The notes under the pieces are model-generated. The model was not told the DNA's origin, did no database searches, and saw only the letters and a program-made list of their open reading frames with translations. A program made the translations under genes and the position numbers. Shown in pieces: positions 1 through 8,798 of a stretch of 64,000 nt of DNA. This DNA is from Kocuria soli. Its GTDB lineage: Bacteria; Actinomycetota; Actinomycetes; Actinomycetales; Micrococcaceae. Location of the stretch: assembly GCF_003797835.1 (NCBI RefSeq), contig NZ_RKMF01000001.1, positions 62,001 through 126,000 of the forward strand. The letters run 5' to 3'. Within the stretch, counting starts at the first letter, position 1. Every line of letters starts with the position of its first letter.

Positions 1-2
1 AG

Positions 3-548
3 ACGTTCCACGGGTTCTTCGCCTCGACCATGATGCGATCCGGCGGATTCAACCTGGTGGACATGAACGAACTCGAGCCGATCACACTGCTCATGACGGA
101 CGCGCTCATGTTCGCCGGCGGTGCCCCCGCCTCGACCGGCGGCGGCATCAAGGTGACCACACTCGCCGTCGTCGTCCTGGCCATCCTGGCCGAAGCGCGC
201 GGCGACCGGCATGTCATTGCGTTCCACCGTTCCGTGCCGGAGGACGTGCTGCGGATCGCGATCTCCGTCATCGCCATGGGTGCGACGATCGTCCTGGTCG
301 CCACCGGCGCCGTGGTCGCGATTTCCGGTGCTTCCCTGGACCGTGCGCTGTTCGAGGTGATCTCCGCTTACGCGACCTGCGGCCTGTCCGTGGGGCTGTC
401 CGGGGAACTGAGCGAGGTCGGCAAGTCGGTCATCGTGGTCGTCATGCTGGTCGGACGTATCGGAACCACCACCGTGGCCACCGCCCTGGCACTAAGGTCC
501 AGGCGGAGGCTGTATCAGTACCCGGAAGAGAGGCCCATCATTGGCTGA
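3..548 (+). CDS. ktrB: Trk/Ktr potassium uptake channel subunit, 5' end outside window
   Basis: This is the C-terminal part of a TrkH/KtrB-type potassium-translocating membrane subunit; the reading frame is already open at base 3, so the start lies upstream of the window. About 181 residues are visible. The segment FFASTMMRSGGFN followed by a GGAPASTGGGIK loop matches the late pore-loop repeats of the TrkH/KtrB superfamily, with hydrophobic helices around residues 45-85 and 100-165. The tail ending YPEERPIIG is typical of Ktr-type subunits. The stop codon overlaps the TTG start of the next gene by 8 bases, so the channel and its cytoplasmic regulator are probably translated together. The K+ versus Na+ coupling cannot be read from this fragment. 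Confidence 0.9.
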   Translation, partial: TFHGFFASTMMRSGGFNLVDMNELEPITLLMTDALMFAGGAPASTGGGIKVTTLAVVVLAILAEARGDRHVIAFHRSVPEDVLRIAISVIAMGATIVLVATGAVVAISGASLDRALFEVISAYATCGLSVGLSGELSEVGKSVIVVVMLVGRIGTTTVATALALRSRRRLYQYPEERPIIG

Positions 549-1215
549 GCGTCACAACAAGTCCCACGACGTCCCCGTCCTGGTCATCGGGATGGGTCGC
601 TTCGGGACGGCCACTGCCCTGCAGTTGGTCACGCAGGGGCGAGAGGTCATGGGCGTCGAACGCGATGCCACCCTGGTCCAACAACTCGCCGGGCACATGA
701 CGCACATCGTCCAGGCCGAGGCCACGGACATCGAGGCGCTGCGCCAACTCGGTGCCGCGGAGTTCCGCCACGCCGTGGTGGGCGTCGGCACCTCGGTGGA
801 GTCCTCCGTGCTCATCACGGCCAATCTCGTGGACCTGGGGATCGAACGGATCTGGGCCAAGGCGATCAGCAAGTCCCACGGCAAGATCCTCTCGCGTATC
901 GGCGCCCATCACGTGATCTTCCCGGAGGCCGACGCCGGCCGCCGCACCGCTCACCTGGTATCCGGGCGACTGTTGGACTACATGGAGTTCGACGACGATT
1001 TCGCCATCGTCAAGATGCACCCGCCGCGGGAGACCCAGGGCTTCACGCTCGCGGAATCGGACATCCGCGCCAAGTACGGCGTGACCGTCGTGGGTGTGAA
1101 AACCCCGGGTGAGGACTTCAGCTACGCCACACCAGAGACCACCGTGACCTCCAGGGACACGTTGATCGTGGCCGGGCACGTGCAACTCATCGAACGCTTC
1201 GCCGCCCGCCCGTAG
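541..1215 (+). CDS. ktrA: TrkA/KtrA-type RCK regulator of potassium uptake
   Basis: This 224-residue protein is a cytoplasmic gating subunit for the preceding channel. Residues 12-40 form a Rossmann nucleotide-binding motif (VLVIGMGRFG with a following acidic VERD), as in RCK-N domains that bind ATP/ADP or NAD(H). The C-terminal third (about residues 140-224) fits an RCK-C (TrkA-C) domain. A single RCK-N/RCK-C pair of about 220 residues is Ktr-like; TrkA of enterics is twice this size. The TTG start at 541 is preceded by AGAGAGG at a suitable distance and overlaps the channel stop, which supports translational coupling. The assignment to potassium uptake rests on both domains and on the neighbour. 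Confidence 0.93.
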   Translation: MAERHNKSHDVPVLVIGMGRFGTATALQLVTQGREVMGVERDATLVQQLAGHMTHIVQAEATDIEALRQLGAAEFRHAVVGVGTSVESSVLITANLVDLGIERIWAKAISKSHGKILSRIGAHHVIFPEADAGRRTAHLVSGRLLDYMEFDDDFAIVKMHPPRETQGFTLAESDIRAKYGVTVVGVKTPGEDFSYATPETTVTSRDTLIVAGHVQLIERFAARP

Positions 1216-1244
1216 CGTTCCGCCCTCCATCTCGCCCTCACCCT

Positions 1245-1310
1245 TGCGCCGAGTTCGGGGTTGTTCCGCCTATTTGAGCGAATAGGCGGAACAACCCCGA
1301 ACTCGGCGCA
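1245..1310. repeat. Long perfect inverted repeat (palindrome copy 1)
   Basis: Two 30-base arms (1245-1274 and 1281-1310) are exact reverse complements separated by the 6-base loop TGAGCG. The inner 21 bases of each arm are shared with the palindrome at 51726-51795. It lies 29 bases after ktrA and could end its transcript, but it has no T-tract and is much longer than ordinary terminators in this window. Confidence 0.9.
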
Positions 1311-1351
1311 GTAGATTGGGGGCAGGGGTTCTGGATCGGGGGGTGGTGAAC

Positions 1352-2449
1352 ATGGCGCGGAGATGGCGGCGGTGGGCGGTTGTCACGACGGCGGTGGTCG
1401 GGGTGCTTGCGGTGGTGGCTCTGAATTGGGGTCGGATTCGCGAGGCGGTGAACGACCGTGCCGCGAGCAGCGCGGTGAGCGAGGCCGCACGCAGCCCGGA
1501 AGCTGCGGAGAGCGCCATGGATCCGGCGCCGGTTCCTGAGATCGGCGAGCTCACCGTCACCGGGGAGCAATCCCTGGGCGAGCGCAGCACGCGCTATCGG
1601 GTGGAGACCGACCTGATCCCGGCAGAGGAAACCGACGGTGGACAACCTTCCGTGGTGGTGACCCTCCCCGAGGACTACGACGAATCCCGCGACTACCCCG
1701 TCTTGTACTTGCTGGCCGGCACCGCAGAAGGCGAGACCCCTGCAAAGTGGGTGGACAAGGCAGCCGTGGAGGACGCCACGGCCGACCTGGACGCCATCGT
1801 GGTGTCCGTGGACGACGGCTCGTACGGCTGGTACTCGGACTGGACCGTCCCGGGTGATTCCGCGCGCGCCTGGCGATCTTTCCACCTGGAGCAGGTGGTC
1901 CCCTGGGTCGATTCGACCTTCCCCACGATCGACGACCCGCAGTCCCGCGCGATCGCCGGGGCGTCGGCGGGCGGATTCGGCGCCATGACCTATGCCGAGC
2001 AACGTCCGGATCTCTTCGGATCTGCCGCCTCGTTCTCCGGCCTGCTGTCCTTCGACGCCCAAGCAGACCGGGAGTTGGTCATGGGTGAGGTCTACGGGTT
2101 GACCGGTTCGGCGCACGATCTTTTCGGCAACGGCGAGCGCACCACCCAGGCGGACTGGGCGGCCAACGACCCGTCCAAACACACGGAAGCCTTGAAAGGG
2201 ACGCCGGTGCGGGTCTACACGGGATCGGCCGACGACTTCGAGTCCCGGTTGGCCAGCACCTCGGAGACCTTCGCCCGCGCGGCCGAGGACTCGGGGGCGG
2301 AGGTCACCGTGACGACCTACGGCGACCTCAACGACGCCGGGGCCGAGACTCCCGCGGGAACCTGCGGCGAGGGGCACGAGTGGACCTGCTGGTCCATGGC
2401 GCTCAAAGACTGGGCATCCGACCTGCAGGCGCAGTTCGACCCAGAATGA
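1352..2449 (+). CDS. Membrane-anchored or secreted alpha/beta-hydrolase, esterase D / antigen 85-like
   Basis: The 365-residue product starts MARRWRRW and has one hydrophobic segment at about residues 8-24, consistent with a signal anchor. The rest is an alpha/beta-hydrolase of the esterase D (PF00756) type. The strand YPVLYLLAG is followed near residue 200 by the nucleophile elbow GASAGGFGAM (catalytic Ser in G-x-S-x-G). A late GEGHEWTCW carries the likely catalytic His. Family members include mycolyltransferases and siderophore or carboxyl esterases; the substrate here is unknown. The ATG at 1352 was chosen because a G-rich ribosome-binding stretch precedes it and the TM segment follows directly; starts 6 to 36 bases upstream are possible. 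A -10-like TAGATT lies at 1311-1316. Confidence 0.75.
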   Translation: MARRWRRWAVVTTAVVGVLAVVALNWGRIREAVNDRAASSAVSEAARSPEAAESAMDPAPVPEIGELTVTGEQSLGERSTRYRVETDLIPAEETDGGQPSVVVTLPEDYDESRDYPVLYLLAGTAEGETPAKWVDKAAVEDATADLDAIVVSVDDGSYGWYSDWTVPGDSARAWRSFHLEQVVPWVDSTFPTIDDPQSRAIAGASAGGFGAMTYAEQRPDLFGSAASFSGLLSFDAQADRELVMGEVYGLTGSAHDLFGNGERTTQADWAANDPSKHTEALKGTPVRVYTGSADDFESRLASTSETFARAAEDSGAEVTVTTYGDLNDAGAETPAGTCGEGHEWTCWSMALKDWASDLQAQFDPE

Positions 2450-2459
2450 GCGTTCCGGG

Positions 2460-2524
2460 GCGCCGAGACCTCCGTCAAAGCCCTGAATCCTGGTGAAGAT
2501 GGGCTCTCACGGAGGTCTCGGCGC
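2460..2524. terminator. Hairpin between convergent esterase and proC genes
   Basis: Arms 2460-2475 and 2509-2524 are perfect 16-base reverse complements, extended by a second 5-bp helix (2479-2483 with 2501-2505) around a 17-base loop. It sits between two convergent stop codons and probably ends transcription in both directions. There is no clear T-tract. Confidence 0.7.
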
Positions 2525-2539
2525 GAAGACACAAGCGGG

Positions 2540-3385
2540 TCAGCCGCAGAACTCCTCTTCCATCTGGTCGCCGCGGTTTGCGGAGGCGGCCGCGGCGTCG
2601 GCCACCAGTTGCTCCACTCCCCCGTCCAGGAACGTGTTGATCGCCCGCTCCGTGGTTCCGTTGGGGCTGGTCACGGCCTTGCGCAAGGCCTCGGCGTCGG
2701 CGTCGTCCGGAGAGAGCAGCACACCGGCACCGCTCACGGTCTCCTTGGCCAGCACGCGCGCGACCTCCGGATCCAGTCCCAGCTTCTCCCCTGCCTTCTG
2801 CATCATTTCCGCAAGCAGGAAGACGTAGGCGGGTCCGGACCCGGAAACGCCCGTGACGGCGCGCACCTGGTTCTCCGGCACCTCGACCACCGTCCCCACC
2901 TGCGCGAGCACCTCCCGAACGATCGCCAGTTGCTCAGGGGTGGTGTGGTGACCACCGGTCACGGACACGACACCGCGCCCCACCGACGACGGCGTGTTCG
3001 GCATGCTGCGCACGGTCGGCTGCCCGTCCGCAAGGTGCTCGGCCATGGCGTCCAGGGTGATCCCCGCGGCCACGGAGACCACGACGGTCTGCGGATCCAG
3101 CGCTTCCCGGATCTCGTCGCACAGCTCGAGGATCGCGTACGGCTTGACTCCCAACAGGACCAGATCGGCACCGTCGACGGCCCGAGCGTTGGCGTCGGCG
3201 TCAGCTTCCGAGGACAGGACCTGAACGCCCGTTTCCTCGGCCAGGCAGCGGGCCGAGTCCGCCGACCGTGTGGTGGCCCGTACCCGGTCGGCAGGCACAC
3301 CCGAGGCCAGGACTCCGCGCAGGATGGACCCGTTCATGGACCCGGTCCCCAGGAAGGCGATCACGGGGGCGGTGTTCTGGGGCAT
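2540..3385 (-). CDS. proC: Pyrroline-5-carboxylate reductase
   Basis: ProC reduces 1-pyrroline-5-carboxylate to L-proline with NAD(P)H, the last step of proline synthesis, in the cytoplasm. The 281-residue protein has the N-terminal Rossmann motif IAFLGTGSMNGSIL (residues 9-22), the mid-protein V-R-S-M-P-N-T-P substrate signature around residue 120, and the G-x-SGSGPAY motif near 170 that marks the C-terminal dimerisation domain. The start at 3385 is preferred over 3400 because AGAGGAA sits just upstream of the internal ATG. It is the last gene of the minus-strand run topA-ppx-TIM barrel-proC, the order seen around Rv0496-Rv0500 in mycobacteria apart from topA. Confidence 0.96.
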   Translation of the reverse strand: MPQNTAPVIAFLGTGSMNGSILRGVLASGVPADRVRATTRSADSARCLAEETGVQVLSSEADADANARAVDGADLVLLGVKPYAILELCDEIREALDPQTVVVSVAAGITLDAMAEHLADGQPTVRSMPNTPSSVGRGVVSVTGGHHTTPEQLAIVREVLAQVGTVVEVPENQVRAVTGVSGSGPAYVFLLAEMMQKAGEKLGLDPEVARVLAKETVSGAGVLLSPDDADAEALRKAVTSPNGTTERAINTFLDGGVEQLVADAAAASANRGDQMEEEFCG

Positions 3386-3452
3386 GGGGATTCCTCTCAT
3401 GAACGACGTCGTACAGATCTCACGCTCGGTTCAGCGTGTGCCTTCCTTGGTA

Positions 3453-4277
3453 TCAGGCACCGAGCCCGGGGCGGAAATGCCCGCGGGCGAACGCGAGAGA
3501 CTCGGCAAGCATGGACGCGCGTTCATCCTCGTCCTTGGCCGAACGCGTGTTGACCTCCACCCCGATCACCCCGTCCCACCCGTGATCGGCCAGAAAGTTC
3601 AGGGACTCGGCCACGGGTTGCTGCCCGTGGCCGGGGAGCAAGTGTTCGTCGGAGGTTCCGCCGTCGTTGCCGTCGGTCAAGTGGATGTGGCCCAGCCGCG
3701 GTCGCAGTTCCCGGATGGCTTCCAAGGAGTTGACCTGGGCGATCGAGGCATGCGAGAAGTCCCACGTGACCCAGTCGTAGTCGAAGTTCCGGGGGTCCCA
3801 GTGCGGGCGGTACATCTGCAGTTCCTTGCCAGCCAGGCGCCACGGGTACATGTTCTCCACGGCGATCTTCACGCCGGTCATCTCGGAGAGCGCCCGAACC
3901 CCCTCCACGAAGGACTTCCCGTACTTGGGTTGCCAGGCAAAAGGCGGGTGCGCGACGACGACCTCGGCCCCGGTCTGCTCGACCATCTTGGCGGCCATCT
4001 GGATCTTGGTCCAGGGCCGACCCCACACCTGCTGCGTGAAGAACAACGTGGGGGCGTGGATCGCCGAGATCGGCACCTGGTACTGCTGGGAGGCGTCCAA
4101 CAGTTCGTGGGTCAACTGGGTCATGCGCTGGTGGGTGACCAGCACCTCGACCGAGTCGTAGCCCAGCTCGGAGGCCACCCGGAAGGTTTCGGGTGGATCG
4201 GCCAGGAACAGGCAGCTGGTGGAGAGCGCCACGTGCTGACGTGGCGCGCCCCCGTCGGATTCGGGCATCTCAGGCAT
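3453..4277 (-). CDS. Xylose isomerase-like TIM-barrel / AP endonuclease 2 family protein
   Basis: This 274-residue protein belongs to the AP_endonuc_2/xylose isomerase-like TIM-barrel family (PF01261). Conserved metal-ligand positions are visible: H-A-P near residue 75, H-P-P near 110, the acidic V-E-N motif near 142, W-D-x-S-H-A near 175, H-I-H-L-x-D near 200, and a late G-V-E-V-N. These usually bind divalent metals for sugar isomerisation, epimerisation or DNA nicking. The substrate cannot be inferred. It overlaps the ppx stop by 8 bases, so the two are translationally linked, and its position between ppx and proC matches Rv0498 in M. tuberculosis (from memory). Confidence 0.8.
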   Translation of the reverse strand: MPEMPESDGGAPRQHVALSTSCLFLADPPETFRVASELGYDSVEVLVTHQRMTQLTHELLDASQQYQVPISAIHAPTLFFTQQVWGRPWTKIQMAAKMVEQTGAEVVVAHPPFAWQPKYGKSFVEGVRALSEMTGVKIAVENMYPWRLAGKELQMYRPHWDPRNFDYDWVTWDFSHASIAQVNSLEAIRELRPRLGHIHLTDGNDGGTSDEHLLPGHGQQPVAESLNFLADHGWDGVIGVEVNTRSAKDEDERASMLAESLAFARGHFRPGLGA

Positions 4278-5250
4278 TCCTTCCCACGATGTCCGCCGGT
4301 CGGTTCCGGGCGGCTTCCGGGTCCACGTTGAGGCGGTCCAGACGGCGCAGGATCACACCTTCACGCAGGGCCCAGGGACAGATCTGCACGGTGTCCACGC
4401 CCAGCATGGTCATCGCGGTCTCGGCCACCACGCCCGCGGCCAGCATCTGTGCTGCCCGGCTCTCGGAGACGCCGGGCAATTCGGCGCGTTCGTCGGCCGT
4501 CATGGCCTCCATCCGCCGGGTCCACAGGCGCAGGTCCTCCAGGTGCATGGGGCGCGGAACGTACGGGCCCTGGTCCTTGGGCGCGGCCCCGCAGATCCGG
4601 GCCAGGGACCGGAAGGACTTGGAGGTGCCCACGGTCAGGTTGGGTTCGCCGACGGCCTTGACGGTCTCCACCGCGGGGGTGAGCAACCGGTTGACGTGCT
4701 GGCGCAGACGTTTGGTCTCGGAGGGCAGTGCGGCCTGACCGTGGATGAACCGACGGGTCAACCGGGCCGCCCCCAAGGGGACGGAGACCGCCGCGGTGGG
4801 CAGTCCGTTGTCGCCGATGGCCATTTCAAAGGAACCACCGCCGATGTCTAGGTCCAGGATCCGGCCGGCACTCCACCCGAACCAGCGGCGGACCGCCGAG
4901 AAGGTGACCGCGGCTTCCTGGTCGCCGGAGATCTCGATGAGGTTCACCCCGGAACGGGACTTGACGTGCTCGAGAACCGCATCCCCGTTGCCCGCCTCCC
5001 GGATGGCCGAGGTGGCAAAGGCAAGGAGGTCGTCGGCGTCGTTGTCCGCGGCGAAGTCGCGGGCCTCGGTCACGAAGTCCGTCAGGACGTCCCGGCCCCG
5101 TTCGCTGATGTTCCCGGCCGCGTCCACGTACTGGACCAGGCGCAGATCGGTCTTGTGCGAGGCGTAGGGCACGGGTTGGGCGCCCGGATACGCGTCGAGC
5201 AACAAGAGATGCACCGTGTTGGACCCGACGTCCAGGACTCCCAGCCGCAT
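4270..5250 (-). CDS. ppx: Exopolyphosphatase / Ppx-GppA phosphatase
   Basis: Ppx/GppA enzymes hydrolyse terminal phosphates of polyphosphate or convert pppGpp to ppGpp. The 326-residue protein is the short actinobacterial (Ppx1-like) form: it has the ASKHA-fold phosphate loop VLDVGSNTVHLLLLD at residues 4-18, a second loop DLDIGGGSFEMAIG near 144-157, and TSAIREAGN near 83. It lacks the C-terminal HD domain of E. coli Ppx. The start lies 10 bases after the topA stop and the end overlaps the next gene, so it is in an operon with topA. Polyphosphate versus pppGpp preference is unresolved. Confidence 0.9.
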   Translation of the reverse strand: MRLGVLDVGSNTVHLLLLDAYPGAQPVPYASHKTDLRLVQYVDAAGNISERGRDVLTDFVTEARDFAADNDADDLLAFATSAIREAGNGDAVLEHVKSRSGVNLIEISGDQEAAVTFSAVRRWFGWSAGRILDLDIGGGSFEMAIGDNGLPTAAVSVPLGAARLTRRFIHGQAALPSETKRLRQHVNRLLTPAVETVKAVGEPNLTVGTSKSFRSLARICGAAPKDQGPYVPRPMHLEDLRLWTRRMEAMTADERAELPGVSESRAAQMLAAGVVAETAMTMLGVDTVQICPWALREGVILRRLDRLNVDPEAARNRPADIVGRNA

Positions 5251-5260
5251 ACCTGTGACC

Positions 5261-8068
5261 TTACGCCTTGGACCCGGCGGTGCTGCGCTTGCGCGCGCCC
5301 GTACCGGAGCGGGAGGAGGCCGTGGACCTCTTCCGCGTCGTGGACCGGGCCCCGCTCTTCTTGGGCGCCGGGCCCTTCGCCCGCTTCTCGGACAGGAGCT
5401 GGCTGGCCCGTTCCGGGGTCATCTGCTCCACGGTCTCCGAGCGCGGCACGGTCACGTTGGTCTCGCCGTCCGTGATGTACTCGCCGAACCGGCCTTCCTT
5501 GATGATCATGGGGCGCTCGGTGATCGGGTCCGTACCCAGGTCCTTGAGCGGAGGCTTGGTGGCGCCGCGACCACGTTGCTTGGGCAGGGCGTAGATCCGC
5601 TGAGCCTCTTCGAGCGTGATCCCGAAGATCTGGTCCTCGCTCTGCAGCGAGCGGGAGTCCGAGCCCTTCTTCAGGTAGGGGCCGTACCGCCCATTCTGGG
5701 CGGTGATGACCTCGCCGTCCTTGTCCGTGCCCACTTCGCGCGGCAAGGAGAGCAGCTTGAGCGCGTCCTGGAGCGTGAGTTCCTGCATGTCCATGGACTG
5801 GAACAACGACGCCGTACGCGGCTTGGGTTTCTCGATCTTCTTCGGCTTGGGATTGCCGTTCTTGTAGTACTCGGTGGGGATCGCGTCGAGCTCCTCCTGG
5901 GTGGGCTCCGGGATCACCTCCGAGACGTAGGGACCGTACCGGCCGTCCTTGACCACGATGCTCCGGCCGGTGTCCGGGTCGGTTCCGAGTTCACGGCCGT
6001 CGGCCCGGCCGATCTCCATGAGTTCGGTGACCTTCTCCGGCGTGAGTTCGTCCGGGGCCAGGAAATCCGGGACGTTGGCCCGCACGGGGTCCGTGACCTC
6101 GCCGGTGTCCGGGTCCACCGATCCACCGGTTTCCAGGTAGGGACCGTACTTGCCCACACGCAGCGTCACGTCCTCCGTGAGGCGGATGGAGTTCAGCGCC
6201 CGTGCGTCGATGTCGCCCAGGTCGTCCACGATGGGCTTGAGGCCGTTGTCCGCGCCGTCCTCACCGAAGTAGAACCGCTGCAACCATTCCTGCCGGTCCT
6301 CCTCGCCGCGGGCGATCCGGTCCAGGCCTTCCTCCATCTCCGCGGTGAAGTCGTAGTCGACGTAGTCGGAGAAGTGTTCTTCCAGCAGACGCACGACGGA
6401 GAACGCCGTCCAGGACGGGATCAACGCGGTGCCGCGCACCTTGACGTAACCGCGGTCCACGATCGTGGAGATCACGGCCGCGTAGGTCGAGGGACGGCCG
6501 ATGCCCATTTCGTCCATGGCCGCCACCAGGGAGGCCTCCGTGTAGCGGGCGGGGGGACGCGTCGAGTGACCGTCGGCGGTGACCTCCGCGGCCTTCAGTG
6601 CGTCGCCCTCCTCCATCTGCGGGAGACGCTTGCCGCCGGACTTCGCGTCGTCCTTGTCCGTGCCGGTGTCCCGGGCAGAGTCCTTGGCCTCCTGGTAGGC
6701 GGAGAGGAAGCCGGGGAAGGTGATCACGGTTCCCGAGGCGCTGAACTCGGCGACCCGCCCGTCAGTGGCGGTGGCGCCCAGGCGCACGGTCGCGGTGAAG
6801 CCCTTGGCATCGGCCATCTGGGAGGCCACGGTGCGCTGCCAGATCAGTTCGTAGAGCTTGAACTCGTCCGCCGACAACTGCGAGCGCACCTGGTCGGGGG
6901 TCCGGAAGTGGTCCCCGGCGGGGCGGATGGCCTCGTGCGCCTCCTGGGCGTTCTTGGACTTGGAGGCGTACCGACGCGGGGAATCCGGAACGTAGTCCCC
7001 GCCCCACAGTTCCTGTGCCTGACGACGCGCGGCGTTGACGGCCTGCGTGGACAGGGCCACGGAGTCCGTACGCATGTAGGTGATGTAACCGTTCTCGTAC
7101 AGGCGCTGGGCCACCTGCATGGTCGAACGGGAGCTGAAGTGCAGCTTCCGCGCGGCGTCCTGCTGCAGCGTGGAGGTCGTGAAGGGGGCCTTGGGCCGGG
7201 AGACGTACGGCTTGGTCTCCTGGGAGACCACGGTGAACTGGGCTTCGGCCAGTCCCTCGGCCAAGGAGGTGGCGTCGGCCTCGTCCAGGTGCACCACTGA
7301 GCCGGGCTTCTTCAGGGCGCCGTCGTCGTTGAAGTCCTTGCCGCCGGCCACCTTGCGGCCGTCCACGGAAACCAGGCGGGCCCCGAAGCTCGACCCGGCG
7401 TCCGGACCGGTGGTGCAGGTGAACTGGCCGTTGAGGTCCCAGTAGTCCGCGGCGACGAAGGCCATGCGTTCGCGTTCGCGCTGAACCACCATGCGGGTGG
7501 CCACGGACTGCACGCGACCGGCCGAGAGACCGGAGGAGACCTTGCGCCAGAGCACGGGTGAGATCTCGTAACCATAGAGCCGGTCCAGGACACGGCGGGT
7601 CTCCTGGGCGTCGACCAGGTCGATGTCCAGGTCACGGGCTTCCCCGAAGGAGCGCTCGATGGCTTCCCGGGTGATCTCGGGGAAGGTGATGCGGTAGACC
7701 GGCACCTTGGGCTTGAGCACCTCGTACAGGTGCCACGCGATCGCTTCGCCCTCACGGTCACCATCCGTGGCCAGGTAGAGGGCGTCGCATTCCTTGAGCT
7801 TGCGCTTGAGCTCCGTGACCTTCTTCTTCTTGTCCGTGTTGACCACGTAGTAGGGCTCGAAGCCGGAGTCCACGTCCACCGCGAACTTGCCGTACGGGCC
7901 CTTTTTCATCTCCGTGGGCAGCTCGGACGGCTGCGGAAGGTCGCGGATGTGCCCCATGGAGGAATCCACCTCGTAGGCATCACCCAGGTACCCGGCGATG
8001 GTCTTCACCTTCGACGGGGACTCCACGATGAGCAGGCTCTTGCCTGTTCCCGTGTTCTTGTTGGCCAC
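5261..8068 (-). CDS. topA: DNA topoisomerase I (type IA)
   Basis: TopA relaxes negative supercoils by transient cleavage of one strand. The 935-residue protein has an N-terminal TOPRIM domain (IVESPSKVKTI at residues 14-24 and D-G-D-R-E-G-E near 105). The catalytic tyrosine lies in Y-I-T-Y-M-R-T-D-S near residue 335, and G-L-S-A-G-R-V-Q is near 190. The C-terminus has no four-cysteine zinc fingers. Instead it carries repeated topo-C segments (four or five G-R-[YF]-G-[PE]-Y motifs between residues about 645 and 870) and a Lys/Arg/Ser-rich tail, the usual actinobacterial form. The start is GTG at 8068, preceded by GAGGAG. The leader holds an 8-bp stem (8092-8099 with 8112-8119). Confidence 0.97.
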   Translation of the reverse strand: MANKNTGTGKSLLIVESPSKVKTIAGYLGDAYEVDSSMGHIRDLPQPSELPTEMKKGPYGKFAVDVDSGFEPYYVVNTDKKKKVTELKRKLKECDALYLATDGDREGEAIAWHLYEVLKPKVPVYRITFPEITREAIERSFGEARDLDIDLVDAQETRRVLDRLYGYEISPVLWRKVSSGLSAGRVQSVATRMVVQRERERMAFVAADYWDLNGQFTCTTGPDAGSSFGARLVSVDGRKVAGGKDFNDDGALKKPGSVVHLDEADATSLAEGLAEAQFTVVSQETKPYVSRPKAPFTTSTLQQDAARKLHFSSRSTMQVAQRLYENGYITYMRTDSVALSTQAVNAARRQAQELWGGDYVPDSPRRYASKSKNAQEAHEAIRPAGDHFRTPDQVRSQLSADEFKLYELIWQRTVASQMADAKGFTATVRLGATATDGRVAEFSASGTVITFPGFLSAYQEAKDSARDTGTDKDDAKSGGKRLPQMEEGDALKAAEVTADGHSTRPPARYTEASLVAAMDEMGIGRPSTYAAVISTIVDRGYVKVRGTALIPSWTAFSVVRLLEEHFSDYVDYDFTAEMEEGLDRIARGEEDRQEWLQRFYFGEDGADNGLKPIVDDLGDIDARALNSIRLTEDVTLRVGKYGPYLETGGSVDPDTGEVTDPVRANVPDFLAPDELTPEKVTELMEIGRADGRELGTDPDTGRSIVVKDGRYGPYVSEVIPEPTQEELDAIPTEYYKNGNPKPKKIEKPKPRTASLFQSMDMQELTLQDALKLLSLPREVGTDKDGEVITAQNGRYGPYLKKGSDSRSLQSEDQIFGITLEEAQRIYALPKQRGRGATKPPLKDLGTDPITERPMIIKEGRFGEYITDGETNVTVPRSETVEQMTPERASQLLSEKRAKGPAPKKSGARSTTRKRSTASSRSGTGARKRSTAGSKA

Positions 8069-8240
8069 AGTCTCTCCTCAGCGCAGCACCCCCGACGGCG
8101 GTCGTTCAGTTGCCGTCGGCGGGATCGGTCGCGGTAGCTGGACGGCAAAGTACCGCCCGGAAGCTCCGCTCCCCTACCCTAACGGCACGACTGGGGCGCA
8201 ACGTCCGATCCTCCGCGCACTGTGACGGCGACGGCGCACA

Positions 8241-8281
8241 CACTCGGGGCCCGCCGTCACGTTGACGGCGGGCCCCGAGTG
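8241..8281 (-). terminator. Strong hairpin downstream of the first PPOX-fold gene
   Basis: Perfect 19-bp stem (8241-8259 with 8263-8281), loop CGT, 18 bases past the stop of the minus-strand gene ending at 8300. It separates that operon from the topA promoter region (8069-8240), which otherwise shows only a -10-like TAGGGT on the minus strand and a short leader stem. Confidence 0.75.
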
Positions 8282-8299
8282 AAGTGCGCGACGGGAGGG

Positions 8300-8767
8300 T
8301 CAGTCCTCGTCCTCGTCGTCGCCGGGCGTGACCTCACCGGTGGCTTCGTTCGCCGAGATCGGGAAGGCGCGGCCCGAGACCTGCTCGGGTTCGATGACCA
8401 CGAAGTACGGCTTGAACGTCCGGATCCACGGGCGCAGATTGAGTTCCTCAGCCATCTCGAACTCCGGGCCGTCCTCGATCCGGCGGGCACGGCCGTGAAC
8501 CACCACGGAGGAGACCTCCAGGTGCTCGGCATCCAGACGCACCTTGCGGTCGGCTTCGAAGGCCACGTTGTTGTTGACCACCAGGGAGGCCAGCTTGGAG
8601 CCCTGCGCGGTGCGGAACCACAGCTTGCGCTGGTGGACCACGAAGTTCACGGGGAAGATGTCGACCACCCCGGAGACCACGACGGCCAGCCGACCGAACG
8701 GCTCCGAATCCAGCAGTTCCCAAGCTTCGTCACGGGACAGTTCGCGGTATCGGTTCTCGGTGCTCAT
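8300..8767 (-). CDS. Pyridoxamine 5'-phosphate oxidase-fold flavoprotein
   Basis: This 155-residue protein has the split-barrel PPOX fold (PF12900/PF01243-like). The N-terminal L-x-E/D-x-x-x-x-L-L motif (SRDEAWELLDSEPFGRLA, residues 10-27) is followed by P-V-N-F-V near 40 and a W-F-R-T-A-Q-G-S-K motif near 50-58 that normally binds the flavin or F420 phosphate. The C-terminus is acidic. Related proteins bind FMN, F420 or heme; the substrate is unknown. It is paralogous to the gene at 11435-11890, with the same motif order. The start at 8767 begins MSTENRY and is close to the upstream methyltransferase stop. Confidence 0.75.
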   Translation of the reverse strand: MSTENRYRELSRDEAWELLDSEPFGRLAVVVSGVVDIFPVNFVVHQRKLWFRTAQGSKLASLVVNNNVAFEADRKVRLDAEHLEVSSVVVHGRARRIEDGPEFEMAEELNLRPWIRTFKPYFVVIEPEQVSGRAFPISANEATGEVTPGDDEDED

Positions 8768-8798
8768 GCCCCTATTCTTCCACCCCGCGGCTCCGGGG

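Noticed and set aside
5216-7300. Long open frame antisense to topA
   Set aside because: It mirrors topA codons in a GC-rich genome, is rich in Arg/Gly/Val and His with no family motif, and topA on the other strand is unambiguous.
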